A DNA stretch of 64,000 bases, taken from positions 62,001 to 126,000 of the forward strand of contig NZ_JACHLK010000012.1 of NCBI RefSeq assembly GCF_014207955.1. The letters run 5' to 3'. The position numbers were made by a program, and so were the translations under genes. Position 1 is the stretch's first letter; each line of letters starts with the position of its first letter. This DNA comes from Acidovorax soli. GTDB lineage: Bacteria > Pseudomonadota > Gammaproteobacteria > Burkholderiales > Burkholderiaceae_C. Below, in pieces: positions 18,503 through 27,012 of this stretch. The notes below the pieces were generated by a model. The model worked only from the letters and a program-made list of their open reading frames with translations, searched no databases and had not been told where the DNA came from.

Positions 18503-19240
18503 ATGCCGGCGCACAGCAGGCTGACCCTGGGTGGGGACCGGGCCCTGTATGTCGGCAACCTGCCGCCCACGGGCTGGCATGGCCATGCGGCGCCGGTGCT
18601 GCTGATCGGCCTGTCGGGCCGCTTCGCCCTGCACCTTGCGGGCGGCCGGGTGGAACACTGCCACAGCGCCCTGGTCGATGCGGGCGTGCAGCACCTGCTG
18701 GACCCCTGTGGCGAACAGGTGGCGCTGATGTACCTGGAACCCGATTCGCGCGAGGCGCGCAGCCTGCGCCAGCCCTTTGCCGTGCACGGCGGCGTGATCC
18801 CGGACGTGGCCATCCCCGTGCGCGGGCGCAGCACCATGGAGGCCTACCTGCGCGAGTTCGATCTGCCCGCGCTGCTGCGGCTGCGCTGCGACCCCGGCAG
18901 GCCGCTTGATGCGCGTGTGCAGCGCAGCCTGCAACTGCTGCGCCAGCCGGGCGAGGCGCGGCTCGGGCGCGAGGCGCTGGCAGCGGGTGTGCAGTTGTCG
19001 GCCTCGCGCTTCAACCACCTGTTCAGCGCCGAGATGGGCGTCAGCCTGCGCAGCTACCGGGTCTGGTCGCAGGTGCGCTTGGCCATGGCCGGGCTGGCCA
19101 CCAGCCCGCGCCTCACGGATGCGGCGCTGCATGGCGCGTTCTCGGATTCGGCCCACTTCAGCCGCATGTTCCGCCAGACCTTCGGCATGACGCCGTCGAG
19201 TGTGCTCAAGCCGCTGAAGGAGGTGGTGCTGGTGCGGTGA
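18503..19240 (+). CDS. AraC-family transcriptional regulator
   Basis: Transcription factor with an N-terminal cupin-like sensing region and a C-terminal pair of helix-turn-helix motifs (LSASRFNHLFSAEMGVSLRSY and DAALHGAFSDSAHFSRMFRQ, the second a near-consensus AraC motif). About 245 residues. I use the ATG at 18503; a TTG at 18488 is in frame and neither has a strong ribosome-binding site. It is divergent from the alpha/beta hydrolase with about 70 bp between them, so the hydrolase is its likely target. Effector unknown. Confidence 0.88.
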   Translation: MPAHSRLTLGGDRALYVGNLPPTGWHGHAAPVLLIGLSGRFALHLAGGRVEHCHSALVDAGVQHLLDPCGEQVALMYLEPDSREARSLRQPFAVHGGVIPDVAIPVRGRSTMEAYLREFDLPALLRLRCDPGRPLDARVQRSLQLLRQPGEARLGREALAAGVQLSASRFNHLFSAEMGVSLRSYRVWSQVRLAMAGLATSPRLTDAALHGAFSDSAHFSRMFRQTFGMTPSSVLKPLKEVVLVR

Positions 19241-19250
19241 GCGTTCTGTC

Positions 19251-20771
19251 TCAGGCGCTCAGGCGCCGTGCCAGCGCACTGGCCGTGAGGGCCTGGCCCG
19301 CAGGCCAATGGTCCGCCGCCAGCCCGTGGGCGTAGACGGCTTCGCTGGCCGCACGCAGTGCGCTCGCGCCCGCGGCCAGGCGCGCGCCGACCATGCCGGC
19401 CAGCACATCGCCCGTGCCGGCCGTGGCCAGCAGGCCATTGCCCGTGGGGTTGATGGCGGGCACGCGGTCGGCGGCACTCACCACGGTGCCCGAGCCCTTG
19501 AGCACGGCCACACAGTTGAATTGCGCCGCCAGTTGCTGGGCCGCATCGAGCCGGTCGGCCTGCACCTCGGCGGTCGTCAGGCCCAGCAGGCGCGCCGCCT
19601 CCAGCGGGTGCGGTGTCAGCACCGTGGGCTGGCCATGCTGGCCACGCGCCACCACCAGCGCGTGCAGCGCGGCATCGCGCGCGATGAGGTTCAGGGCATC
19701 GGCATCGAGCACCAGGCGCGCGGCATGCGCGATCACCTCGCGCAGCACGCTGCCCACGGCTTCGCCGCCGCCGCAGCCGCACACCACGGTGAGCCCCTGC
19801 AGCTCCAGCGCGGCAAAGCGGCGCAGCATCAGCTCGGGTTGCTGCAGGTCCACCTCCAGGTGGCCGGCATCCAGCAGCGCCACCAGCACGCGGCCCGCGC
19901 CCTGGTGCAGCGCGGCCGAGGCCGCCAGCAGCGCCGCCCCGCCCATGCCCATGCCGCGCTGGGCCAGGCCTTCGCCGCCCACCACGGCCACATCGCCATG
20001 GCTGCCCTTGTGGCTGGCGTGCAGGCGCGCTGCAGCCAGGGGCGGGCCGCTGAGCCAGGCGTTCGGAGGCTCGTGGCCGGGCGACACGCCCAGGTCATCC
20101 AGCCAGACGCAGCCCGCCGCATCGCGGCCGGCAGCGGTGAACAGGCCGGGCTTGAGCGTGAGCAGGCTCAGCGTGTGGCGCGGCGAGGGGGCGAGGTGCA
20201 AAGGGGGCTCGGGCACCAGGCCTGCGCCGAACTGGCCGGTGTCCGCATCCAGGCCCGAGGGCAGGTCCACTGCCAGCACCGGGGCCGGGCTGGCCTGCAG
20301 CTGGCGCAGGCAGGCCAGCAGACGCTCGTTGGGTGCGCGCGGCGCTGTGCCTTGTGCCGCGGCGGTGATGCCGATGCCCAGCAGGGCATCGATGCACAGG
20401 TCCGCTGCGGTCAGGCCATCGGGCGCGGCGTCGGCCCATTCCACGCCAGCGGCCAGGGCCCGCTCCCACGACTGGCGCGCGTCGGGCGGCGCGCTCTCGG
20501 GCATGCCCAGCCAGGTCACCACCACGCGGCGCCCGGCCAGGCGCAGGTGCATGGCGGCCTCCAGCCCGTCGCCGCCGTTGTTGCCTGCGCCGCAGGCGAT
20601 CCACACCGTGCGCGCATGGGGCGCCAGGGCCTGTGCTAACTGCGCCACGGCCAGGCCGGCGCGCCGCATCAGCGTGTGCGGCGGCAGGGCCGCGGCGGCC
20701 TCGCGCTCGATGCGGCGCGTGGCGGCGGTATGGTGCAGGGCATGGGGGCGCTCGGGGGTGATGCGGTGCAT
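19251..20771 (-). CDS. nnr: bifunctional NAD(P)H-hydrate epimerase/dehydratase
   Basis: Repairs hydrated NADH and NADPH. The N-terminal YjeF_N epimerase domain carries CGAGNNGGDGLEAA and a catalytic-region VDLPSGLDADTG; the C-terminal ADP-dependent dehydratase (YjeF_C) follows with HKGSHGDVAVVGG, LTPHPLEAARLLG and the NPTGNGLLATAGTGDVLAGM signature. 506 residues, a normal fused length. I start at ATG 20771; the long upstream extension of the frame lies inside the LysR gene. It lies 17 bp downstream of that LysR gene on the same strand, and converges with the AraC gene. Confidence 0.97.
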   Translation of the reverse strand: MHRITPERPHALHHTAATRRIEREAAAALPPHTLMRRAGLAVAQLAQALAPHARTVWIACGAGNNGGDGLEAAMHLRLAGRRVVVTWLGMPESAPPDARQSWERALAAGVEWADAAPDGLTAADLCIDALLGIGITAAAQGTAPRAPNERLLACLRQLQASPAPVLAVDLPSGLDADTGQFGAGLVPEPPLHLAPSPRHTLSLLTLKPGLFTAAGRDAAGCVWLDDLGVSPGHEPPNAWLSGPPLAAARLHASHKGSHGDVAVVGGEGLAQRGMGMGGAALLAASAALHQGAGRVLVALLDAGHLEVDLQQPELMLRRFAALELQGLTVVCGCGGGEAVGSVLREVIAHAARLVLDADALNLIARDAALHALVVARGQHGQPTVLTPHPLEAARLLGLTTAEVQADRLDAAQQLAAQFNCVAVLKGSGTVVSAADRVPAINPTGNGLLATAGTGDVLAGMVGARLAAGASALRAASEAVYAHGLAADHWPAGQALTASALARRLSA

Positions 20772-20788
20772 GCACCCATTGTGCGCCG

Positions 20789-21733
20789 TCAGCGCCTGCG
20801 CCGGGGGGCATGCGTGTCCGATGGCACCACGTGGCCGTACAGCTCCTCGCTGCGCTCGCGCAGCAGGCCGAGCACGCGCTGTGTGGCCGGTGACAGGTAG
20901 CCCGTGCGCCGGTGCGTCACGCCCAGCATGCGGCGCAGCGTGGTGGCGGGCAGGGCGACCTCGCGCAGCGCGGCGCCGCGCTCCAGTGCCAGGGTGTGGC
21001 GCGAGACGAAAGTCAGCAGTTCGGTGCGCGCCACCATGCGCGGCAGCAGCGCGATGGAGCCGCTTTCGAGCCGCACCTCGGGCGTGGGCAGCCCGCGTGC
21101 GCTGAAGGCCAGGTCCAGCCACTGGCGGCTGGGGATGTGGGCGCTGGGCAGGGCCCAGCCGTAGTCGAGCAGGGTGCGTTGCTCCAGTTTGCGCCGGCGG
21201 AACACCGGGTGCGTGCGTGCAGCGGCGACCACCACCACGTCTTCCACCAGGCCGTGCGATTCGAGCCCGGGGTCACCATCCACGGCCAGGCCCACCAGCA
21301 GGTCGAGCCGGCCCTGGCGCAGCTGGGCGCGCAGCTCGGCGCTCGGCCCCACCACCACGTCGATGCGCACGCGCGGCGCCTCGGCCAGCACGGCGCGGCA
21401 CAGCTCGGGCACCAGGTGCTCGGCCGCGATAGGCCCGCTGCCCAGCGTGACCTGGCCGGCGGCGCCCTCGGCGAAATCGCGCACCTCGCGCACCAGCTCG
21501 TCGCTGGCCGAGCGCAGCAGGCTGCAGCGCGCCAGCAGCACCTCGCCCACGCGGGTGAGGCGGATGCCCCGGCCCGCGCGCTCGAACAGCGGGCTGCCGA
21601 CCAGCTCTTCCAGCCGCTGGATGCATTTGGTCAGCGCGGGCTGCGAGCGGCCCACGGCCTCGGCCGCACGCCCCAGGTGGCCCAGCCGCGCCACGGTCTC
21701 GAAGAAGCGAAGGTCGCGCAGGTGCAGGTCCAT
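20789..21733 (-). CDS. LysR-family regulator of the hydroxyacid cluster
   Basis: A 314-residue LysR regulator: DLHLRDLRFFETVARLGHLGRAAEAVGRSQPALTKCIQRLE is the winged helix, followed by an effector domain beginning near GQVTLGSGPIAAEHLV. It resembles the GbpR/CbbR-like group that responds to small acids. It diverges from a four-gene hydroxyacid cluster, with a clean palindrome in the 79-bp shared region (21756-21776), so it probably controls that cluster. Start ATG at 21733. nnr follows directly but is a housekeeping gene and may be only a read-through partner. Confidence 0.93.
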   Translation of the reverse strand: MDLHLRDLRFFETVARLGHLGRAAEAVGRSQPALTKCIQRLEELVGSPLFERAGRGIRLTRVGEVLLARCSLLRSASDELVREVRDFAEGAAGQVTLGSGPIAAEHLVPELCRAVLAEAPRVRIDVVVGPSAELRAQLRQGRLDLLVGLAVDGDPGLESHGLVEDVVVVAAARTHPVFRRRKLEQRTLLDYGWALPSAHIPSRQWLDLAFSARGLPTPEVRLESGSIALLPRMVARTELLTFVSRHTLALERGAALREVALPATTLRRMLGVTHRRTGYLSPATQRVLGLLRERSEELYGHVVPSDTHAPRRRR

Positions 21734-21755
21734 CAATTCATATCCCAAAGTGATG

Positions 21756-21776
21756 ATTCGATGATCATTATCGAAT
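21756..21776. promoter_or_regulatory. LysR-type operator, perfect inverted repeat
   Basis: ATTCGAT-N7-ATCGAAT (21756-21776) is a perfect 7-bp inverted repeat with a 7-bp spacer containing T-N11-A, centred between the divergent LysR gene and the hydroxyacid dehydrogenase. It is the best candidate site for the regulator's recognition. Confidence 0.65.
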
Positions 21777-21812
21777 GGACGGAATGAATGGCGTTTTCCA
21801 GAATCGCGCTCC

Positions 21813-22802
21813 ATGACCTTCCAGATCTTCGTGACCGCGCCCCGCCTGGCACCTGCCGGCCTGGCGCTGCTGCAGCAGCAGGGCTGCAGCGTGCACTTCC
21901 TCGACGACGCCAACAGCAGCGCCGAGGTACTGGCCCGCATGGCGGCCACGCCCTTCGATGCCGTGGTCTCGCGCACCGTGGACCTGCCGGCCGCCGCCAT
22001 TGCCGCCTGCCCCAGCCTGCGCGTGATCTCCAAGCACGGCGTGGGCGTGAGCAACATCGCGGTGGAGGCGGCCACGCGCCAGGGCGTGCCGGTGTACGTG
22101 ACCCCGGGCGCCAATGCCGCCTCGGTGGCGGAGCTCACCATCGGCCTCATGCTGTCCGCAGCCCGGCGCATCGTGCGTCTGGACGGCGAGCTGCGCGCCG
22201 GCCGCTGGACGCGCGCGCAGGACGGCCTGCAACTGGCCGGCCGCCGCCTGGGTCTGCTGGGCTTTGGCCAGGTGGGCCAGCGCGTGGCGCGCGTGGCCCA
22301 GGCCTTGGGCATGCAGGTGCATGCCTTCGACCCGGCGCTGCAGGGCCCATCGCCTGTGCCCGGCGTGCAATTGCATGGCGCGCTGGCGCCGCTGCTGGCG
22401 GTGAGCGATGTGCTCAGCCTGCATGTGCCTCTGAACGCTGCCACGCGCGGCCTGATCGATGGTGCGACGCTGGACCAACTGCCCCCTGGCGCGCTGCTGG
22501 TGAACACCGCGCGCGGCGAGGTGGTGGACGAGGCTGCCCTCATCGCCCGCCTGGCCGACGGCCGCCTGGCCGGGGCGGGCCTGGACACCATGGCCACCGA
22601 GCCGCTGCCTGCCGGCCACGCGCTGGCGCAATTGCCCACGGTGGTGCTCACCCCGCATGTGGGCGGCTCCACCGCCGCCGCGCTCGACGCCATGGCCGAA
22701 GGCGCTGCGCGCAACGTGCTGGGCTACCTGCAAGGCCAGCCGCCCGATGTGCGCAGCTGCGTCAATCCCCAAGTCCTTTCCACCCTTTCCCTTCCCGTGT
22801 GA
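21813..22802 (+). CDS. D-2-hydroxyacid dehydrogenase
   Basis: NAD-dependent dehydrogenase of the D-isomer 2-hydroxyacid family (SerA/HprA-like), 329 residues. The nucleotide-binding domain has GRRLGLLGFGQVGQRVARVAQ. The catalytic Arg, Glu and His are in NTARGEVVDE, ATEPLPAGH and LTPHVGGSTA. It opens a tight operon: the next gene starts 5 bp after its stop codon, then come a Bug receptor and an FMN hydroxyacid oxidase. The set suggests uptake and oxidation of a small hydroxy acid, with this enzyme interconverting the 2-oxo and D-hydroxy forms. Substrate not determinable. Confidence 0.93.
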   Translation: MTFQIFVTAPRLAPAGLALLQQQGCSVHFLDDANSSAEVLARMAATPFDAVVSRTVDLPAAAIAACPSLRVISKHGVGVSNIAVEAATRQGVPVYVTPGANAASVAELTIGLMLSAARRIVRLDGELRAGRWTRAQDGLQLAGRRLGLLGFGQVGQRVARVAQALGMQVHAFDPALQGPSPVPGVQLHGALAPLLAVSDVLSLHVPLNAATRGLIDGATLDQLPPGALLVNTARGEVVDEAALIARLADGRLAGAGLDTMATEPLPAGHALAQLPTVVLTPHVGGSTAAALDAMAEGAARNVLGYLQGQPPDVRSCVNPQVLSTLSLPV

Positions 22803-22807
22803 CCGAC

Positions 22808-23506
22808 ATGACTCTCGACTCCACCTCTCCCTGGCCTCCTGGCTATGCCGTGCGCCCCCGCGTCCAGGCCATCGACGCCGAACTCGTGGCCGCCTTCCGC
22901 TCCGTGCCCGCGGCCCATGCCAGCGACTGCCTGGGCCGCAGCGTGGGCGCGCTGGGCCTGGCGGCCTACCACGGCGACCTCAAGCTCACGCTGTGCGGGC
23001 CGGCCATCACGGTGCGCGTGCGCCCGGGTGACAACCTGATGATCCATGTGGCGCTGCAGATGGCGCAGCCCGGCGATGTGATCGTGATCGACGGCGCAGG
23101 CGACCCCACGCAGGCGCTGATCGGCGGGCTCATGCGCACCACGGCCGTGGCCCGCGGCATTGCCGGCTTCGTGGTGGATGGCGCCATCCGCGACCTGGTG
23201 GAGTGGGCCGAGGGCGGCTTGGCCGCCTATGCCCGCAGCCACACGCACCGCGGCCCCAGCAAGGACGGCCCGGGCGAGGTCAATGTGCCGATCGCCTGCG
23301 CGGGCATGAGCGTGGCGCCCGGCGACCTGATCCTGGGTGATGCCGACGGCGTGCTCTGCGTGCCCGCCGCCCAGGCCGTCGCCCTGCTGCCCCTGGTGCG
23401 TGCCCACGCGGCGCGCGAAGACAAGATCCGCGCCGGCAACCAGGCCGGAACGCCCGACCCCGAGCGCTTCAATGCCCTGCTGCGCCAGAAGGGTTGCCCG
23501 GTCTGA
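22808..23506 (+). CDS. RraA-like 4-hydroxy-4-methyl-2-oxoglutarate aldolase/oxaloacetate decarboxylase
   Basis: Class II aldolase-like protein of the RraA/HMG-aldolase family, 232 residues. Family marks include HASDCLGR, the GDNLMIHVALQMAQPGDVIVIDG block, GGLMRTTAVARGIAGFVVDGAIRD with the substrate-binding Arg and metal-binding Asp, and VAPGDLILGDADGVLCVP. Members cleave 4-carboxy-4-hydroxy-2-oxoadipate or decarboxylate oxaloacetate, so here it probably splits or decarboxylates a 2-oxo acid made by the neighbouring dehydrogenase. Start ATG 22808, five bases after the upstream stop. Not the RNase E regulator itself on context. Confidence 0.9.
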   Translation: MTLDSTSPWPPGYAVRPRVQAIDAELVAAFRSVPAAHASDCLGRSVGALGLAAYHGDLKLTLCGPAITVRVRPGDNLMIHVALQMAQPGDVIVIDGAGDPTQALIGGLMRTTAVARGIAGFVVDGAIRDLVEWAEGGLAAYARSHTHRGPSKDGPGEVNVPIACAGMSVAPGDLILGDADGVLCVPAAQAVALLPLVRAHAAREDKIRAGNQAGTPDPERFNALLRQKGCPV

Positions 23507-23538
23507 GATCCGATCCAACGACAACAAGGAGACAAAGC

Positions 23539-24504
23539 ATGCAACGACGTGATTTCCTGGCAGCCACTGCGGCCGCCGCTGTTCTGGGCTCCGCCCGGGC
23601 CCAGGGCTACCCGGCGCGGCCGCTGCGCTTCGTGGTGCCGTTCCCGCCCGGAGGCGGCACCGACACCACGGCGCGCCTGATCGCCGAGAAATTCAGTTCC
23701 CTGTTGGGCTGGACGGTGGTGATCGACAACAAGCCCGGCGCGGGCGGCAACATCGGCCTGGACTTCGTGGCCAAAGCCCCCGCGGATGGCTACACCATTG
23801 GCATGGGACAGGCGGCCAATCTGGCCATCAACCCCTCGCTGTACCCGAAGATGCCGTTCGACCCGCTCAAGGACCTCACGCCCATTGTCTCGGTGGCCGA
23901 CCAGCCCGTGGTGCTGGTAGTGCGCGCCGAGTCGCCGTTCAAGACCCTGGAGGACCTGGTGAAGGCTGCCAAGGCGCAGCCTGGCAAGGTCGGCGTGGCA
24001 CAGGCCGGCAACGGCACGGTGGGCCATCTGGCCGGTGAACTGCTGGAGCGGCGCGCGGGCGTCGAGCTGCTGCAGGTGCCCTACAAGGGCGCGGGCCCGG
24101 CCATGACCGACCTGCTGGGCGGCCAGGTGCAGGCCTATTTCGGCAACACCGTCTCGGTGATGGGGCGGCTGGCGGACGGCAAGGCCCGCGCGCTGGCCGT
24201 GAGTTCGGCGCGTCGCATCGGCGCCTTGCCCAAGGTGCCGACGGTGGCCGAGCAGGGCTATGCGGGCTTTGACGCCACCACCTGGCTGGGCCTGGTGGGG
24301 CCGGCCGGCATGCCGGCCGATGCCGTGGCGCGCATCAATGCCGAGGCGCAGAAGATCCTGGCCCGCGCCGACGTGAAGGAAAAGCTCGCGCAGGAAGGCA
24401 GTGAACCCACGCCGGGCACGCCGCAGCAGTTTGCCGCCCACATCAAGGCCGAGCATGCCAAATGGGGCGCGTTGATCCGCGAAGCCAACATCCGCATCGA
24501 ATGA
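23539..24504 (+). CDS. tripartite tricarboxylate (Bug) substrate-binding protein
   Basis: Periplasmic receptor of the Bug/TctC family, 321 residues. The N-terminus MQRRDFLAATAAAAVLGSARAQ has an RRDFL stretch and hydrophobic core and looks like a signal peptide, possibly Tat-dependent. The mature part begins YPARPLRFVVPFPPGGGTD and contains NKPGAGGNIG, QVPYKGAGPAMTDLLGGQVQ and VPTVAEQG, all family marks. Start ATG 23539 with AAGGAGA upstream. No TctA/TctB membrane genes are nearby, as usual for Bug proteins in Burkholderiales. It should bind the carboxylate that the cluster degrades. Confidence 0.94.
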   Translation: MQRRDFLAATAAAAVLGSARAQGYPARPLRFVVPFPPGGGTDTTARLIAEKFSSLLGWTVVIDNKPGAGGNIGLDFVAKAPADGYTIGMGQAANLAINPSLYPKMPFDPLKDLTPIVSVADQPVVLVVRAESPFKTLEDLVKAAKAQPGKVGVAQAGNGTVGHLAGELLERRAGVELLQVPYKGAGPAMTDLLGGQVQAYFGNTVSVMGRLADGKARALAVSSARRIGALPKVPTVAEQGYAGFDATTWLGLVGPAGMPADAVARINAEAQKILARADVKEKLAQEGSEPTPGTPQQFAAHIKAEHAKWGALIREANIRIE

Positions 24505-24514
24505 CGGGGCATCC

Positions 24515-25735
24515 ATGACCGCCACCCAGACCCTGGCCGCGTCGGCGCCCTCGGGCGGTTCGCGCACGGTGGCGGCCGGCACGCCGCGCCGCCTGCGGCC
24601 CATTCTCTCGCTGGAGGATTTCGAGCCCGCTGCACGCTGTCTGCTGCCGCGCCCGGTGTTCGGCTACGTGGCCGGCGGATGCGAGACCGATGCCTCGCTG
24701 TCCGGCAACCGCAGCGCGTTTGCGGACTATGGCTTCGTGCCGCGCGTGCTGCAGGGCGTGGCCGGGCGCAGCCAGGCCACCACGCTGTGGGGGCACACCT
24801 GGGCCTCGCCCTTCGGCATCGCGCCCATGGGCATGTGCGCGCTGGCCGCCTACCAGGGCGACCTGGCACTGGCGCAGGCCGCGAAAGAGGCGGGCATTCC
24901 CATGGTCTGCAGCGGCACCGCGCTGACCACGCTGGAGGCGGTGCGCCAGGCCCATCCGGACGCCTGGTTCCAGGCCTATGTGCCGGGCGAGGTGGCGCGC
25001 ATCGAGGCACTGCTCGAGCGCGTGGCGCGTGCGGGCTACGGCACGCTGGTGGTCACGGCCGATACCGCCGTGTCGGGCAACCGCGAGAACCATGTGCGTG
25101 TGGGCTTTTCCAGCCCGCTGCGGCCCAGCCTGTCGCTGGCCTGGCAGGGGGTGTCGCACCCGCGCTGGCTGTTGGGCAGCTTTGCGCGCACCTTGCTGCG
25201 CCACGGCATGCCGCATTTCGAGAACTCGCAGGCCACGCGCGGGGCTCCCATCCTCTCGCGCGATGCGGTGCGCGACTTCGGCGCGCGCGACCACCTGGGC
25301 TGGGAGCACCTGCGCCTGATCCGCCGGCGGTGGGCCGGGCGCCTGGTGGTCAAGGGCATCCTCAGCGTGCCCGATGCCCAGGCCGCGCGCGACTGCGGAG
25401 CCGATGGCATCATCGTCTCCAACCATGGTGGGCGCCAGCTCGATGGCGCGGTCTCGCCGCTGCGTGTGCTGCCGCAGATCGTGGCGGCCGTGCCCGAACT
25501 GCCGGTGATGATGGACAGCGGTGTGCGCCGGGGCAGCGATGTGCTCAAGGCCCTGGCTCTGGGCGCCCGCTTCGTGTTCGTGGGCCGGCCTTTTCTGTAT
25601 GCGGCCGCGGTGGCAGGCCAGACCGGTGTGCGGCATGGCATCGACCTGCTGCAGCAGGAGATCCATCGCAACATGGCCTTGCTGGGTGCGCGGGGCCTGG
25701 AGGATCTGCGCGACGGGCGCGTGGTGCCGCTCTAG
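24515..25735 (+). CDS. FMN-dependent alpha-hydroxy-acid oxidase/dehydrogenase
   Basis: A 406-residue FMN enzyme of the lactate/glycolate oxidase family. Marks: FGYVAGGCETDASLSGNRSAF, PFGIAPMGMCALAAYQGDLALA, TADTAVSGNRE, KGILSVPDAQAARDCGADGIIVSNHGGRQLDG (catalytic His in NHGGRQ) and DSGVRRGSDVLKALALGA for the phosphate of FMN. It oxidises an L-2-hydroxy acid to the 2-oxo acid. As the last gene of the cluster it complements the D-specific NAD dehydrogenase, so both stereoisomers of a hydroxy acid may be handled. Its stop codon shares CTAG with the stop of the opposite-strand DadA-like gene. Confidence 0.94.
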   Translation: MTATQTLAASAPSGGSRTVAAGTPRRLRPILSLEDFEPAARCLLPRPVFGYVAGGCETDASLSGNRSAFADYGFVPRVLQGVAGRSQATTLWGHTWASPFGIAPMGMCALAAYQGDLALAQAAKEAGIPMVCSGTALTTLEAVRQAHPDAWFQAYVPGEVARIEALLERVARAGYGTLVVTADTAVSGNRENHVRVGFSSPLRPSLSLAWQGVSHPRWLLGSFARTLLRHGMPHFENSQATRGAPILSRDAVRDFGARDHLGWEHLRLIRRRWAGRLVVKGILSVPDAQAARDCGADGIIVSNHGGRQLDGAVSPLRVLPQIVAAVPELPVMMDSGVRRGSDVLKALALGARFVFVGRPFLYAAAVAGQTGVRHGIDLLQQEIHRNMALLGARGLEDLRDGRVVPL

Positions 25736-26964
25736 AACCTGCGCATGCCCAGCCCGGAAAGCTCCACGGCCGGGCTGCGTTGCGCCACCAGGTCGGCGAT
25801 CACGCGCGCGCTGCCGCTGGCCAGTGCAAAGCCGCCGCTACCGTGGCCGGTGTTGAGCCACAGGCCCGGGATGCCGCTGGCGCCGATCATGGGCGCGCCA
25901 TCGGGCAGCATGGTGCGCGCGCCGCGCCAGGCCTGAACGCCCGTGGAGAGCTGGGCACCGCCCGGGAACCAGTCGTTGAGCGTGCGGTACAGGCGTGCCA
26001 GCGTGGGGGCGTGGTGTTCGGCATCGGCGCTGCCCAGCTCGGCCCCGCCGGCCACGCGCACACGCAGGCCCAGGCGGGTGATGCTGATCTGCTGCTGCAC
26101 GTCGACCACGCTGGCCTGCGGGGCGTGCGTGTCCTCGCGCAGCGGCGCGCTGATGGAGTAGCCGTACACCGCGGTCAGGGGCAGCGGCAGTCCGATGGCC
26201 GGCAGCAGTGCGGCCGAAGCCATGCCCGCGCACAGCACCACGGCATCGAAGCGGTGGGTGGCGGGGTCGCCCTGCAGCACCACACCCATGGGGCTGGCGG
26301 ACAGGCGCTGCACGCGCGTGCCGAAGGCGAAGTGAACACCCCCGGCCTGCGTGCCCTGGCGCAGCAGTTGGGCGAACAGGCGGCAGTTGCCCGATGCGGC
26401 GCCGGGCAGCGCAATGGCGCCGGCCAGCGGCGTCTCGGGGCACAGGCCGGGTTCCATCTTCTGTGCGGCGGCGGCATCGATCTCTTGCACCGCCACGCCG
26501 GCATCGCGCAGGCATTGCAGCAGGGGCTGCAGCGGGGCGCGGTCTTGCTCGTTGCGCAGGAGCAGCAGGCGCCCGGGCGTGCCCTCGAAGTCGAGTTCGT
26601 GCTCGGCCGCGATCTCCAGCGTGCGCTCCAGGCTGTACTGGGCCAGGCGCTCCAGTGCGGTGGCGGGGCCGGGGCCGCGCCTGGCCAGGCGTTTCCAGTG
26701 CCACAGCCAGGCGACATCGGCCCGGCCGAAGCCCTGGGCCAGGCGCACGCTCGATTGGGCGCCCATGAGCCGCGGGGCGGGTGCCATGCCCGGCAGGGAC
26801 CAGGGGGTGGGCAACACGGGGGCCAGCAGGCCGGCGGCGGCAAAGCTGGCATCTTCGGCGGCGGCGTTGCGCTGCTCGAAGACGGTGACCTCATGGCCGT
26901 CACGGGCCAGTTCATATGCAGTGGTGACGCCGATGATGCCGGCGCCCACGATGGCGATCTTCAT
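25732..26964 (-). CDS. D-amino-acid dehydrogenase-like FAD oxidoreductase
   Basis: Membrane-peripheral FAD enzyme of the DadA/DAO family, 410 residues. The N-terminal dinucleotide fold is MKIAIVGAGIIGVTTAYELARDGHEVTVFEQ and the C-terminus has LWLNTGHGSGGFALASGSARVIADLV, typical of DadA. It would deaminate D-amino acids to 2-oxo acids and pass electrons to the respiratory chain. It lies downstream of the amidase gene on the same strand (48-bp gap), and converges with the FMN oxidase, overlapping it by four bases. I give no symbol, as Burkholderiales carry several DadA paralogues. Confidence 0.9.
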   Translation of the reverse strand: MKIAIVGAGIIGVTTAYELARDGHEVTVFEQRNAAAEDASFAAAGLLAPVLPTPWSLPGMAPAPRLMGAQSSVRLAQGFGRADVAWLWHWKRLARRGPGPATALERLAQYSLERTLEIAAEHELDFEGTPGRLLLLRNEQDRAPLQPLLQCLRDAGVAVQEIDAAAAQKMEPGLCPETPLAGAIALPGAASGNCRLFAQLLRQGTQAGGVHFAFGTRVQRLSASPMGVVLQGDPATHRFDAVVLCAGMASAALLPAIGLPLPLTAVYGYSISAPLREDTHAPQASVVDVQQQISITRLGLRVRVAGGAELGSADAEHHAPTLARLYRTLNDWFPGGAQLSTGVQAWRGARTMLPDGAPMIGASGIPGLWLNTGHGSGGFALASGSARVIADLVAQRSPAVELSGLGMRRF

Positions 26965-27012
26965 GAATGGGAGTATGGATGGCGTTTGCTGCTTTGCAGC
27001 AAACGGCCACTG

